Positions 1-9,976 of a stretch of DNA of 64,000 nt are shown piece after piece (position 1 is the stretch's first letter; every line of letters starts with the position of its first letter). Source of the stretch: VRUE01 sp963707965. GTDB taxonomy: Bacteria; Actinomycetota; Thermoleophilia; Solirubrobacterales; 70-9. Made by a program: the position numbers and the translations under genes. The notes below the pieces were generated by a model. It did no database searches, was not told where the DNA came from, and worked only from the letters and a program-made list of their open reading frames with translations. The stretch is from assembly GCA_963707965.1 (NCBI GenBank), contig CAVPRR010000004.1:558001-622000 (forward strand). Direction: 5' to 3'.

Positions 1-2
1 AC

Positions 3-607
3 GAGGGAACGCAGTCGGTCATGGCGAGCGCGCCGACCATCGTCGAGCGGCTCGAGGGTGACGACGCCGAGCACTTCGCCACGGTGCGTGCTCTCCTCGA
101 CGCGGCCGGGATCGCCTACGAGATCGACCCGACCCTGGTCCGCGGCCTCGACTACTACACGCGCACGATCTTCTCCTTCGTCTGCGCAGGGCTCGGCGCT
201 CAGTCGGAGGTCGGCGGGGGCGGCCGCTACGACGGGTTGATCGAGCAGCTCGGCGGCCCCCCGACGCCGGCGGTCGGATGGGCTGCCGGGATCGAGCGCA
301 TCCTGCTGGCGCTTGGCGAGGAAGGGGAGGCCGTTGGGCGCGATGCGTTCCTCGCCGCCGCGGACGATGGCCAGCGGCAGCGGGCGCTGGCGCTGGCGAG
401 CGAGCTGCGCCATGCGGGACTCGCGGTCGAGGTCGACCTGGCCGGGCGCAGCCTCAAGGGCCAGCTCAAGCACGCGGACCGGATCGGCGCCAGGCGGGTC
501 GTCATCCTCGAGGCCGACGGAGGCGTCCAGCTGCGCGACATGGAGGAGGGCGTCCAGCGCCCGGTCGACACGGCGAGGCTGATCGACGAGATCGGCGGTG
601 CGGGGGC

Positions 608-611
<4 letters not shown>
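3..611 (+). CDS. hisS: Histidyl-tRNA synthetase, C-terminal part
   Basis: This is the last 202 residues of the enzyme that charges tRNA-His; the 5' end is outside the window. The class II catalytic core shows in RGLDYYTRTIF (fragment residues 47-57, the histidine-binding loop), in VGGGGRYDGL, and in the motif 3 segment GWAAGIERILLAL. The last ~95 residues form the alpha/beta anticodon-binding domain, ending in the VVILEADGGVQLRDM strand region. The TGA stop overlaps the GTG start of aspS by two bases, so the two synthetase genes are probably cotranscribed and translationally coupled. The frame is open from base 3; the first ATG in it, at 21, is internal. Confidence 0.95.
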
Positions 612-2404
<1,793 letters not shown>

Positions 2405-2455
2405 ACCGACTGCACCCCGCGCCAGCGGGCCTCGCCCGGTATCTATGTGCGAGAC

Positions 2456-2743
2456 ATGAGCCTCTTCGATCGCCTCCGACGGTCTCTTCGCGAGCGCCCG
2501 CCCGGGCCCGGCGCAACCCCGATCCACGTCGATGACCCGAGCTTCGACGGATGGGAGGTCGTGCGCGACTTCGCTGACGCGAAGACGGCACGAGCCTGGC
2601 ACCAGGCGCTGAGCGAGGCGGGTATCGAAGCGGCCCTGACGGTGGACTGGCCGCTCGACCGCTTTGGCCATGGGGACATCGCCCTGCGGGTTCGGCCGGA
2701 GGACTGGAGCGAGGCCGAGCTTCTCCTCTCCAACCTGGACTGA
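2456..2743 (+). CDS. Small DUF2007-like protein
   Basis: A 95-residue soluble protein. The N-terminus is basic (MSLFDRLRRSL) and is followed by one compact alpha/beta domain. The pattern VVRDFADAKTARAWHQALSEAG ... DIALRVRPEDWSEAELLL resembles the DUF2007 'putative signal transducing protein' fold, in which a residue-swap helix is followed by a final strand and helix. No catalytic residues are evident. A GTG three codons upstream (2447) is an alternative start. A TATCTAT sequence at 2440-2446 lies 9 bases before the ATG and could be its -10 box. It follows aspS on the same strand with a 51-base gap. Function unknown. Confidence 0.7.
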   Translation: MSLFDRLRRSLRERPPGPGATPIHVDDPSFDGWEVVRDFADAKTARAWHQALSEAGIEAALTVDWPLDRFGHGDIALRVRPEDWSEAELLLSNLD

Positions 2744-2967
2744 GCCGCTCGCCGGGCATTGTGTGCTCCTGCCACGCTGGCCTTCCGTTCGCAAGGTTTG
2801 CCCTTCCGCTCGCCAGGTTGGCCGAGTGGTGGTACCGTTGAGTCGAGGCTCGAGCCCGTACGCGAGCCGTCTCATCGTTTGACCCAACACAAACGGCTCG
2901 GGAGCTGATCTCTCTCGGTCTCATGAGATCGCGAGGAGGCGCCCACCCTTCACTTTAGGGATCAAAG

Positions 2968-3003
2968 CCAGAGGCGGTACCGGCGGGCTGGAGTCTCTTT
3001 TTT
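2968..3003 (+). terminator. Possible weak intrinsic terminator
   Basis: CCAG (2968-2971) can pair with CTGG (2988-2991) and an inner CGG with CCG. The run TTTTTT occupies 2998-3003. The stem is short and interrupted, so the call is tentative. It would end transcription of the aspS/DUF2007 unit before mnmA. Confidence 0.3.
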
Positions 3004-3052
3004 GGAACCCGGCTCGATCGAGCGGAGCACCTGTCAGCCACGCACCGCGCAC

Positions 3053-3098
3053 TCCCTCGACAGATTCCTACTTGGTCCCTCGACAGATTCATACTTGG
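3053..3098. repeat. Tandem pair of a 23-base unit upstream of mnmA
   Basis: Units 3053-3075 and 3076-3098 differ at one base (C versus A before TACTTGG). The second unit ends four bases before the mnmA ATG, so the repeat must occupy the promoter or 5' leader of that gene. It could be a duplicated operator or promoter element. Confidence 0.85.
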
Positions 3099-3102
3099 TC
3101 AA

Positions 3103-4566
3103 ATGAGTAGAGAGCTGTTGGAGACCCACCTTCGGGACGGAAGTCGAAGGGGACCGGTTCCGCAGGGCGCCTTCACCGGCGCCGCCGGCGGGGTTGCGTG
3201 TGGCGATCTTTCACGTGTTTCCCTGGTCTTGGATGCGGGACGAATCGCCTCCGTGACGTTCGATGCGGAGGGCTGTGGGGCGATGCGGGCGGCCACCGCG
3301 GCAGTCGCTGAGATGGTCGATGGCGAGGCCGTCGTCGAGGCGGCGCGAATCGGCGCCGAGGAGGTGGATGCCGCAGTCGGCGGGCTGACACCGGGCAAGC
3401 GGCATGCCGCCCAGCTGGCCGCCGATGCCCTACACCGGTCTCTGGCGAGCGCGGCCGCGTCCACAGAGCAGCTTGCCCCACGGCGCTCCGGGCGCGTCCT
3501 CGTGGCGATGTCCGGTGGGGTCGACAGCGCGGTTGCGGCGCTGCTCGAGCGCGAGCGGGGGGCTGATGTGCTCGGAGTGACCGTGAAGCTATGGGCCGAT
3601 TCGGAGACCGACGGCGCCAAGGCCTGCTGCTCGCCCGAGGCCGTGCTCGGCGCCCGGGCGGTTGCCCACTCGATTGACATCCCGCACCTGACGCTGGACC
3701 TCGAGGAGGAGTTCCGCCGCCGCGTCGTCGGCGAGTTCCTGTCCGGCCATGCGGCGGGGGGGACTCCCAACCCGTGCATCGTCTGCAATGGCGAGGTTCG
3801 GATAGCGGCGATGGTCGATCTCGCCGAGCGCCTCGGTGCCGACCGGCTTGTCACCGGCCACTACGCCCGCATCGTCGACGATGGCGACGGGCGGCTGCTT
3901 GCCGCCGCAGCGGACAGCGCGAAGGACCAGAGCTACATGTTGGCGGCGCTGCCACCGGCGATGCTGGACAAACTTCGTTTCCCGCTGACGGATCTGACCA
4001 AGCCCGAGGTTCGCGCCATCGCTGCTCGCCACGAGCTCGCGGTCGCACGCAAGCCCGAGAGTCAGGACCTCTGCTTTCTCTCCGGTCAGAACAAGGGTGA
4101 GTTCCTGAGTCGCCACGGTGGCCTCAGGGACCGGGACGGCGCGGTGCTGGATCGCTCCGGCCAGGTGATCGGCCGCCACCGGGGCCACCAGCACTTCACC
4201 GTGGGCCAGCGGCGGGGCATCGGCATCGCCGCGCCCGAGCCCCTCTATGTGCTTGCAACTGACGCCCAGGCGAACACCGTGACGGTCGGAGTTCGTGAGG
4301 CGCTGGCGACCGGGAACGTAAGGATCCGCGATGCGATCCTTCACCGGGACGGCCATCGTGTTGACGCCGTCAAGCTGCGCTATCGCTCCGCCGCCGTCCC
4401 CGCCACGATTTCCGTGGCGGGGACGGGGCGTCACGCGGATCTGGACGTCGAGCTCGACGCGGCGTTCGACGGTGCCTGTCCCGGCCAGACCGCGGTCCTG
4501 CTATCCGGAGACGCGATCGTCGGGCACGGCACGATCGTTTCGGGCGGAGGCCCCACGCGGAAGTAG
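3103..4566 (+). CDS. mnmA: IscU/NifU-like domain fused to tRNA 2-thiouridylase MnmA
   Basis: 487 residues, about 120 longer than a normal MnmA. The C-terminal part (130-487) has every MnmA landmark: PP-loop SGGVDS (137-142), NPCIVCN (223-229, Cys225/Cys228), SQDLCF (320-325, Cys324) and a C-terminal beta-barrel. It thiolates U34 of tRNA-Glu/Gln/Lys. It also has a CCS pair (Cys175-176). The first ~115 residues resemble the IscU/NifU iron-sulfur scaffold: ACGD (Cys33, Asp35), GCGAM (Cys58) and KRHAAQLA, where His101 is kept but the third scaffold Cys is Ala102. I infer that a scaffold-derived domain feeds or holds sulfur or a cluster for the thiolase; whether it binds metal is unknown. The ATG at 3103 is the only start giving the whole scaffold domain. 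Confidence 0.9.
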   Translation: MSRELLETHLRDGSRRGPVPQGAFTGAAGGVACGDLSRVSLVLDAGRIASVTFDAEGCGAMRAATAAVAEMVDGEAVVEAARIGAEEVDAAVGGLTPGKRHAAQLAADALHRSLASAAASTEQLAPRRSGRVLVAMSGGVDSAVAALLERERGADVLGVTVKLWADSETDGAKACCSPEAVLGARAVAHSIDIPHLTLDLEEEFRRRVVGEFLSGHAAGGTPNPCIVCNGEVRIAAMVDLAERLGADRLVTGHYARIVDDGDGRLLAAAADSAKDQSYMLAALPPAMLDKLRFPLTDLTKPEVRAIAARHELAVARKPESQDLCFLSGQNKGEFLSRHGGLRDRDGAVLDRSGQVIGRHRGHQHFTVGQRRGIGIAAPEPLYVLATDAQANTVTVGVREALATGNVRIRDAILHRDGHRVDAVKLRYRSAAVPATISVAGTGRHADLDVELDAAFDGACPGQTAVLLSGDAIVGHGTIVSGGGPTRK

Positions 4567-4611
4567 GCGCAGAGCGCCGCTCGAAAGCCCATGGCCGTAC
4601 GCCGGGGCTCG

Positions 4612-5049
4612 CTAGGAGCCCTCCTCCTGCTGGTGCTGGTCGCGCTGCAGCTCGGCTGCCGCCTTCACGCAACGGCTGAACGGCGTGCCCTTCTCACCTT
4701 TGACGTGTTTGCGGCTTTCGTCTTTGCAGACACGGCCGGGGGCCATGTTGTCGTGGTTCGCGGCTCTCGCCATCGCGGTCACGCAACGGCTGAACGGCGT
4801 GCCCTTCTCACCTTTGACGTGTTTGCGGCTTTCGTCTTTGCAGTAGCGGCCGTAGGCCTTGGCCTTTGCGGGCAGGCCCGCTTTCGGACCGGGCGTCGGG
4901 TCCGCAGGGGTGTACGTGGGGCCCTTGCCATCCGGTGCGCCGTGTTCGCCGGACGGAACCCCTTCTGGCTTCCCGGCAGCGAGGGCAGCCGGGGTGGCGC
5001 TCAGCGCGAGGGCCCCGGTCACGAGTGCAATCTTCACCTGGAGCTTCAT
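4612..5049 (-). CDS. Small secreted protein with duplicated Cys-x18-Cys repeat
   Basis: A 145-residue protein with a signal peptide (about 1-26: basic start, hydrophobic stretch, ALAAG cleavage region), a Pro/Gly-rich linker, and two copies of a 20-residue unit. The units run Cys70 to Cys89 and Cys108 to Cys127. Each begins CKDESRKHVKGEKG and ends TPFSRC, with one Cys at each end, suggesting a disulfide-closed module outside the cell. The start (MKLQVK) has an AAGGAGA ribosome site. The DNA of the two units is identical over 65 bases. It lies downstream of the fused sigma factor on the same strand. I recall similar modules in Thermoleophilia but know no function. Confidence 0.75.
   Translation of the reverse strand: MKLQVKIALVTGALALSATPAALAAGKPEGVPSGEHGAPDGKGPTYTPADPTPGPKAGLPAKAKAYGRYCKDESRKHVKGEKGTPFSRCVTAMARAANHDNMAPGRVCKDESRKHVKGEKGTPFSRCVKAAAELQRDQHQQEEGS
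4665..4729. repeat. 65-base perfect direct repeat, copy 1
   Basis: It is identical to 4779-4843, with a spacing of 114 bases (38 codons), so the copies stay in frame inside the secreted Cys-repeat gene. Identity at silent positions points to recent duplication or gene conversion. Confidence 0.95.
4779..4843. repeat. 65-base perfect direct repeat, copy 2
   Basis: Second copy of the unit at 4665-4729. It encodes the first Cys-x18-Cys module of the minus-strand secreted protein. Confidence 0.95.
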
Positions 5050-5250
5050 GGCGTGTCTCCTTCGATGTCTTGGCGTTGCGGACACTCTGCGCCCGCCCGA
5101 CCGTCTGCTCGCAGGTTGAAACGGGGCCGGACCGCCGCTGTCAGGGCCGGAATGCCGCCAATCTCCGGCGGGGCAGGGGAGACCGCGATGCCGACCGCGG
5201 GGTTCGTTGTCTCACCGGTGCCCCGCTCCGGGGGCTGCCGATCGGGCGCG

Positions 5251-6801
5251 TCAGGGTTCGGGCGTTTCCGCCGGCCCGCCGCCGGTGCCCTTTGAGGACC
5301 CACCCCCCTGGCCCTGCCCTGCCGGTTCCGCCGGGGGAGGGGACTGAGCGGGAAGCGCTTCAGCGCCTTGTTCCTTCGGGGGACGCGAGGATGTGGGCTG
5401 CGGAGAGGAGGGCGCTGGAGTGCTCTTGCTCTTCGAGGGGGAGCCGCCTCCGGGCGAGGGATTCGCGCGGGGCGATTTGTGAGCGGCGGCAGTCTGCTGG
5501 CCGTGGTGGGAAGCCGCCGGCAGCCCGTCCGGTCGCCCCTGCCGCTTGGTGTGCGATCGCCCGTCGGCGGGGCGGCCCGGATGCCTTCGCGCGCCCGCTT
5601 TGGCCGATCCCCGATGCTCCGGCCTGCCCTGGCGACGACCCGTTCCAGGGGCCCTGTCGTTGCCGTCTCCGCGCTTCCCATGGTCGGCTTTCGCGTTCTC
5701 TTCCGCTGTCTGCCGGTTTCCCTGCGCTGGCGTTGCGGCGCCCCCGCCCTGCGGAGGGGCGGCGGGCTGCGAGGCGTTCCTGCTGGCCTTTGGGCCCCCC
5801 GGCAGCGGTACGTCGATCAGGCCGCTGCGGTCGACGGCCGTGACCCCGACCGCCGCCACCACCGCGACCGTGGCCGCAGACTTGACGATTGCCGAGGTCG
5901 CGATGACCTTGCCCGCGCCGGCGCCAACCGTGCCGGCAACCCCACCACCGGCTGCGCCTGCGCCTGCGGCACCGCCTGCGCCCGCGGCGGCGCCACTTCC
6001 GGCGGCGGCGCTGGCCTGGCCTGTGAAGATGCCGTGCAGCAGGCCCAGGGACGCCGCAACGGGCAGCGGGGCAATGGCAGCGAGATCGCTGCGCCGCCCG
6101 GCGATGCCGTCGCGGAACGCGCGGCAGCTTTCGCAGCCGCGCAGGTGTGCGCGAATCTCGCGGCGGCGGGTCACCCGGCCGTCGGCGTTCGAGAGCTCTC
6201 GCGTCACCGTCTCGCAGCTCATCTCACGCCCCTCCTCCATCTGGCGGAGGCTGAGCCGCGCCTCGTAGACGGTCTGCCGGGCAACTCCCGGGGAGGTTTC
6301 GAACGCAGCGGCGATCTGCTCGAATCCGAGTCCGGACAGCTCCCTCATCACAAGCGCGCCACGCTGCCGTTCCGGAAGCTCCCCGAGATCGGCGATCAGC
6401 CGGCGCAGCCGCTCCCGTGCCTCGGCCGTTTGGGCGATCTCCAGAGTGGAGTCCGCGTGCTCGGGTTCGAGCTCGACGCTGTCGCGGCGCTTGCGCACCG
6501 TTTCGATCGCCTCGTTGCGGGCGATCCGGTAGAGCCAGGGCTTCAGCTTGATCTCCCGCGTCTCGCCCGGCAGGGCACGCAGAACCTTGACCATGGTGTT
6601 CTGAAGCGCGTCCTGCGCGTCCTGGGGATTTCCGACCATCGCCAGGCAGAATCGGTACAGCTCCTGGTGGTAGCGGCGGTAGATCGCCTCGAAGGCGCGG
6701 CGGTCGCCCTTTGTCGCCCGCCGTGCCAGCCGGCTGTCCGAGAGCAGCCGATCTGGCCCGGCGCGCACCGGGGATGGATTCGAAGCTGCGGCTTCTGTCA
6801 T
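5251..6801 (-). CDS. ECF sigma factor fused to anti-sigma-like zinc motif and membrane anchor
   Basis: 516 residues. Sigma region 2 spans about 25-105 (FEAIYRRYHQELYRF, DAQDALQNTMVKVL, PWLYRIARNEAI) and region 4 about 130-190 (LPERQRGALVMRELSGLGFEQIA). Next comes a zinc-binding anti-sigma-type motif with Cys196, His219, Cys223 and Cys226 (H-x3-C-x2-C). After a Gly/Ala-rich stretch a hydrophobic segment (about 298-323) probably crosses the membrane. The last ~190 residues are Pro/Lys/Ser-rich and disordered, presumably outside the cell. So one chain holds both the promoter-recognition part and parts normally found in a separate anti-sigma protein. It is divergent from alaS and followed by the secreted Cys-repeat gene, which may be a target. 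Confidence 0.85.
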   Translation of the reverse strand: MTEAAASNPSPVRAGPDRLLSDSRLARRATKGDRRAFEAIYRRYHQELYRFCLAMVGNPQDAQDALQNTMVKVLRALPGETREIKLKPWLYRIARNEAIETVRKRRDSVELEPEHADSTLEIAQTAEARERLRRLIADLGELPERQRGALVMRELSGLGFEQIAAAFETSPGVARQTVYEARLSLRQMEEGREMSCETVTRELSNADGRVTRRREIRAHLRGCESCRAFRDGIAGRRSDLAAIAPLPVAASLGLLHGIFTGQASAAAGSGAAAGAGGAAGAGAAGGGVAGTVGAGAGKVIATSAIVKSAATVAVVAAVGVTAVDRSGLIDVPLPGGPKASRNASQPAAPPQGGGAATPAQGNRQTAEENAKADHGKRGDGNDRAPGTGRRQGRPEHRGSAKAGARRHPGRPADGRSHTKRQGRPDGLPAASHHGQQTAAAHKSPRANPSPGGGSPSKSKSTPAPSSPQPTSSRPPKEQGAEALPAQSPPPAEPAGQGQGGGSSKGTGGGPAETPEP

Positions 6802-6924
6802 CTCTCTGCCATTTCGGCATGCAGAGCCATCCAGTCAAGGGTAGGGCCATATCCATCAATGCTTCAACGGGATGGCCTCACCAGTGTCAGTCGGGTCCGT
6901 GGGGCTGGGCGCGGCGCGGTCACT

Positions 6925-6930
6925 TAGGCT
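6925..6930 (+). promoter_or_regulatory. -10 box of alaS
   Basis: TAGGCT lies 8 bases before the GTG start, a spacing that would place transcription start at or next to the initiation codon (leaderless). Confidence 0.55.
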
Positions 6931-6938
6931 CCATTGCC

Positions 6939-9566
6939 GTGAAGGCCAGCGAGATCCGCGACACCTATCTCTCGTTCTTCGAGGAACGGGGGCACAAGGT
7001 CGTGCCCTCGGCCTCACTGGTGCCCTCTGTGCACGATCCAACCGTCCTGCTCACAACCGCCGGAATGCAGCCCTTCAAGCCCTACTTCCTCGGGTACGAG
7101 CGCCCACCGGCGCCCCGGCTCACCGACGTGCAGAGGTGCTTCCGCACCACCGACATCGAGGAGGTGGGCAACACCGCCCGCCACCTCACCTTCTTCGAGA
7201 TGCTGGGCAACTGGAGTTTCGGCGACTACTTCAAGGAGGAGTCGATCGCCTGGGGCTGGGAGCTCTCGACCGACGGGTTTGGCATGGACCCCGAGCTGAT
7301 CTGGGCGACGGTGTTCGGCGGAGACGAGGAGCTGGGCCTTGGGCCGGACGAGGAGGCGATCGAGCTCTGGAAGGCGCAGGGAATGCCGGAGGAGCGGATC
7401 GTGCCACTTGGCCGGGGCGACAACTTCTGGCAGGCGGGACCGGCAGGGCCCTGCGGGCCCTGCTCCGAGCTCTACCTCGATCGTGGCGAGGACTTCGGCG
7501 CGCCCGGCGAGCGCCCGGGCGACGACACCGACCGCTTCCTGGAGTTCTGGAACCACGTCTTCATGACCTACGACCTGAGCGAGGCTGGCGTCCTCACCGA
7601 GCTTCCGATGCGCAACATCGACACGGGCATGGGCCTGGACCGGCTGGCGGCGATCCTGCAGGATGTCCCCTCGGTCTTCGAGACCGACCTGCTGCGCCCC
7701 CTGGTCGACCTCGCCGAGGAGCTTTCCGGGCGCTCCTACGGCGAGGGAGGGGCCGTGACCCGCGCGATGCGGATCGTCGCCGACCACTCGCGCGGCGCCG
7801 CCTTCCTGATCGCCGACGGCGTGGTCCCGTCCAACGAGGATCGCGGCTACATCCTGCGGCGGATCATGCGGCGGGCGATCCAGCAGGGCCGGACGCTGGG
7901 GCTGGAGGCCCCCTGGCTGGGCCGCTTCGCCGAGCAAACGATCGAGATGATGGGTGAGGCCTATCCGGAGCTGGCCGCCGAGCGGGAGACGATCGCTCGC
8001 TGGGTCGGCGACGAGGAGGAGAGCTTCGGCCGCACCCTGGAGCGCGGCACCCAGCTGCTGGAGCAGCTTGTCGCCGAGGCGCGGGAGTCGGGCACGTCGT
8101 GGATCGATGCCACCGACGCCTTCAAGCTTCACGACACCTACGGGTTCCCCTATGACCTGACCAAGGAGCTTCTCGCCGAGCAGGGCCTCTCTGTCGATGA
8201 CGGGGGCTTCGAGGAGCTGATGGAGGAGCAGCGCCAGCGAGCCCGGGTCGGCGCGGCGACCGCGCACGGCTCTGAGGATCGCCACCAGAAGGTGATCGCC
8301 TTTGCTGCGGAGGTGCCGCCGACCCGCTTCGTCGGCTACGAGACCCTGCGCGCCACCACCGGCGTCGCCGCGGTCGCCAGCGAGACCGGCCCGGCTGCGC
8401 TCGTCAAGCTGGAGGAGAGCCCCTTCTATGCCGAGGGCGGCGGCCAGGTCGCCGACTCCGGCGTGCTCCGTTGGAGCGGGGGAGAGGTGAGGGTGGTCGA
8501 CGTCTACCGGGTCGGAGAGGACCAGGCGCTGGAGGTGGAGACGGCGAACGGCATGGTCGAGGCGGGCGCCGCCGTTGAGGCGCTCGTCGATCGCGAGACC
8601 CGCCACGCGACGATGCGCAACCACACCGCGACCCATCTCCTGCACGCTGCCCTGCGCGAGCGGCTCGGCGCCCATGTCCGCCAGGCGGGCTCGGCCGTCC
8701 GGCCCGACAAGCTCCGCTTCGACTTCACCCACGGCCAGGCGCTCGGCCCCGACGAGCTGCGCGGCGTCGAGGATCGCGTCAACGAGTGGATCAAGGCGAG
8801 TCGCCCGGTGCGCTGGCTGGAAATGGAGCGCAAGGACGCGGAGAAGCTTGGGGCGATGGCGCTGTTCGGCGAGAAATACGGAGAGTGGGTGCGCGTCGTC
8901 GAGGTCGACGGAGTCTCGCGCGAGCTGTGTGGGGGGACCCACGTTGCGAACACCGCCGAGATCGGCATCTTCAAGATCGTTTCGGAGGGATCGAGCGCGG
9001 CGAACGTGCGGCGGGTCGAGGCGCTGACCGGCCCGGCGGCAATCGACTGGTTCCGCGAGCGCGAGGAGCGCCTGCGGGAGGTCGGCGAGCTGCTCGGCAC
9101 TCCGCAGGACCCGCTGACGGGCGCGCGCCGTGCTGCGGAGCACCTTCGCGAGGCCGGCCGGGGCGCCAGGCAGGCCGAGAAGCAACAGCTGGGTGAGGAG
9201 GCAGAGCGGCTGGTGGGTGCGGCGGAGGAGGTCGGTGGGCTGAAGCTGGTTGTTGCACCGGTGCCGCTGGCCGACCAGAGGCAGCTGCTGGATCTCGCCA
9301 GCAGGGTGCAGTCGAAGCTCGGCGGCGAGTCCGCGGTGGTGCTGGGTGGCGCCGACGGCGGCAAGGTCGGGCTGGTTGCGCTGGCTTCCAAGAGCGCGGT
9401 TGAGCGCGGGCTCTCCGCGGCGGAGATTGTCCGTGAGGCGGCGCCGATAGTCGGCGGCGGCGGCGGAGGCCGCGACGACATGGCGCAGGCGGGGGGCAGG
9501 GACTCCGGCAAGCTGGGGGAGGCGCTTGTGGTGGCGCGCCGGGCAATCGAGCAGAAGGTTGCCTGA
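6939..9566 (+). CDS. alaS: Alanyl-tRNA synthetase
   Basis: 875 residues, the normal length. The catalytic core starts EIRDTYLSFFEERGH and contains LTTAGMQPFKPYFLG and FFEMLGNWSFGDYFK. The editing domain carries the zinc ligands HTATH (about 562-566) and CGGTH (about 664-668), which remove mischarged Ser/Gly. The C-Ala domain ends with VGGGGGGRDDMAQAGG. GTG 6939 was chosen because it gives the canonical N-terminus and has a -10 box 8 bases upstream; in-frame codons further upstream are not conserved. The stop overlaps the ruvX start by one base (TGATG), so the two are coupled. Confidence 0.96.
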   Translation: MKASEIRDTYLSFFEERGHKVVPSASLVPSVHDPTVLLTTAGMQPFKPYFLGYERPPAPRLTDVQRCFRTTDIEEVGNTARHLTFFEMLGNWSFGDYFKEESIAWGWELSTDGFGMDPELIWATVFGGDEELGLGPDEEAIELWKAQGMPEERIVPLGRGDNFWQAGPAGPCGPCSELYLDRGEDFGAPGERPGDDTDRFLEFWNHVFMTYDLSEAGVLTELPMRNIDTGMGLDRLAAILQDVPSVFETDLLRPLVDLAEELSGRSYGEGGAVTRAMRIVADHSRGAAFLIADGVVPSNEDRGYILRRIMRRAIQQGRTLGLEAPWLGRFAEQTIEMMGEAYPELAAERETIARWVGDEEESFGRTLERGTQLLEQLVAEARESGTSWIDATDAFKLHDTYGFPYDLTKELLAEQGLSVDDGGFEELMEEQRQRARVGAATAHGSEDRHQKVIAFAAEVPPTRFVGYETLRATTGVAAVASETGPAALVKLEESPFYAEGGGQVADSGVLRWSGGEVRVVDVYRVGEDQALEVETANGMVEAGAAVEALVDRETRHATMRNHTATHLLHAALRERLGAHVRQAGSAVRPDKLRFDFTHGQALGPDELRGVEDRVNEWIKASRPVRWLEMERKDAEKLGAMALFGEKYGEWVRVVEVDGVSRELCGGTHVANTAEIGIFKIVSEGSSAANVRRVEALTGPAAIDWFREREERLREVGELLGTPQDPLTGARRAAEHLREAGRGARQAEKQQLGEEAERLVGAAEEVGGLKLVVAPVPLADQRQLLDLASRVQSKLGGESAVVLGGADGGKVGLVALASKSAVERGLSAAEIVREAAPIVGGGGGGRDDMAQAGGRDSGKLGEALVVARRAIEQKVA

Positions 9567-9976
9567 TGCGCGTGCTGGCGCTCGACCACGGCACCGCCCG
9601 GATCGGCTGCGCGATCTCCGATCCGAGCGGCACGTTGGCCACCCCCCTGCCGGTGATCGAACCGCCGGAGCCTCGCTCGGTGACTGAGCTGGTGGCCAGC
9701 TACGACGTCGAGCGGGTCGTCGTCGGGCTGCCGCTTCACCTCAGTGGCGAGGAAGGCGCCCAGGCCGCCCTGGCCCGGACCTTCTGCGCAGAGCTGGAAG
9801 CGATGCTCGACATACCGGTCGAGACCTACGACGAGAGGCTCACCACGCGGATGGCCGAGGCGAGCCGCCGCGAAGGAGCTACCGCACCCTCCGATTCGGT
9901 TGCTGCGGCGCATCTGCTCCAGGCCTATCTGGCCGGGCGGGCGGCCATCGAGGGCAGCGAGCCGGACGATGACTGA
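9566..9976 (+). CDS. ruvX: Holliday junction resolvase-like / pre-16S rRNA nuclease YqgF
   Basis: 136 residues with an RNase H-like fold. The catalytic aspartates fit ALDHGTARIGCA (Asp7) and the late segment PSDSVAAAHLL; VVVGLPLHLSGEEG and ETYDERLTT are family signatures. In E. coli the homologue trims the 5' end of 16S rRNA; resolvase activity has also been proposed. It sits between alaS and mltG, a very common arrangement. Its last eight bases overlap the apparent start of mltG (ATGACTGA). Confidence 0.93.
   Translation: MRVLALDHGTARIGCAISDPSGTLATPLPVIEPPEPRSVTELVASYDVERVVVGLPLHLSGEEGAQAALARTFCAELEAMLDIPVETYDERLTTRMAEASRREGATAPSDSVAAAHLLQAYLAGRAAIEGSEPDDD

Larger units (their letters stand above)
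2744..3102. other. 359-base non-coding gap with several small repeats
   Basis: No gene was recognised here. It holds an imperfect 20-base tandem pair of period 21 (about 2780-2820). It also has a hairpin whose outer CGAGCCG arm (2863-2869) and inner TTTG (2878-2881) pair with 2890-2900 around an 8-base bulge, and a 10-base palindrome TCTCATGAGA (2919-2928). A short CCAG/CTGG stem runs into six T (2968-3003). A near-perfect 23-base tandem pair sits just before mnmA (3053-3098). Confidence 0.6.

Noticed and set aside
2816..2890. tRNA-like sequence (GGTTGGCCGAGTGG ... CCCAACA)
   Set aside because: The ends could pair but there is no anticodon arm and no GGTTCRANYCC T-arm.
2970..2985. T-box-like GGCGGTACCG upstream of mnmA
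   Set aside because: The tRNA-pairing TGG is CGG, and no stem I or specifier loop can be drawn.
7014..9185. Open frame of 723 codons on the minus strand inside alaS
   Set aside because: Antisense shadow of alaS, no domain, low-complexity composition.
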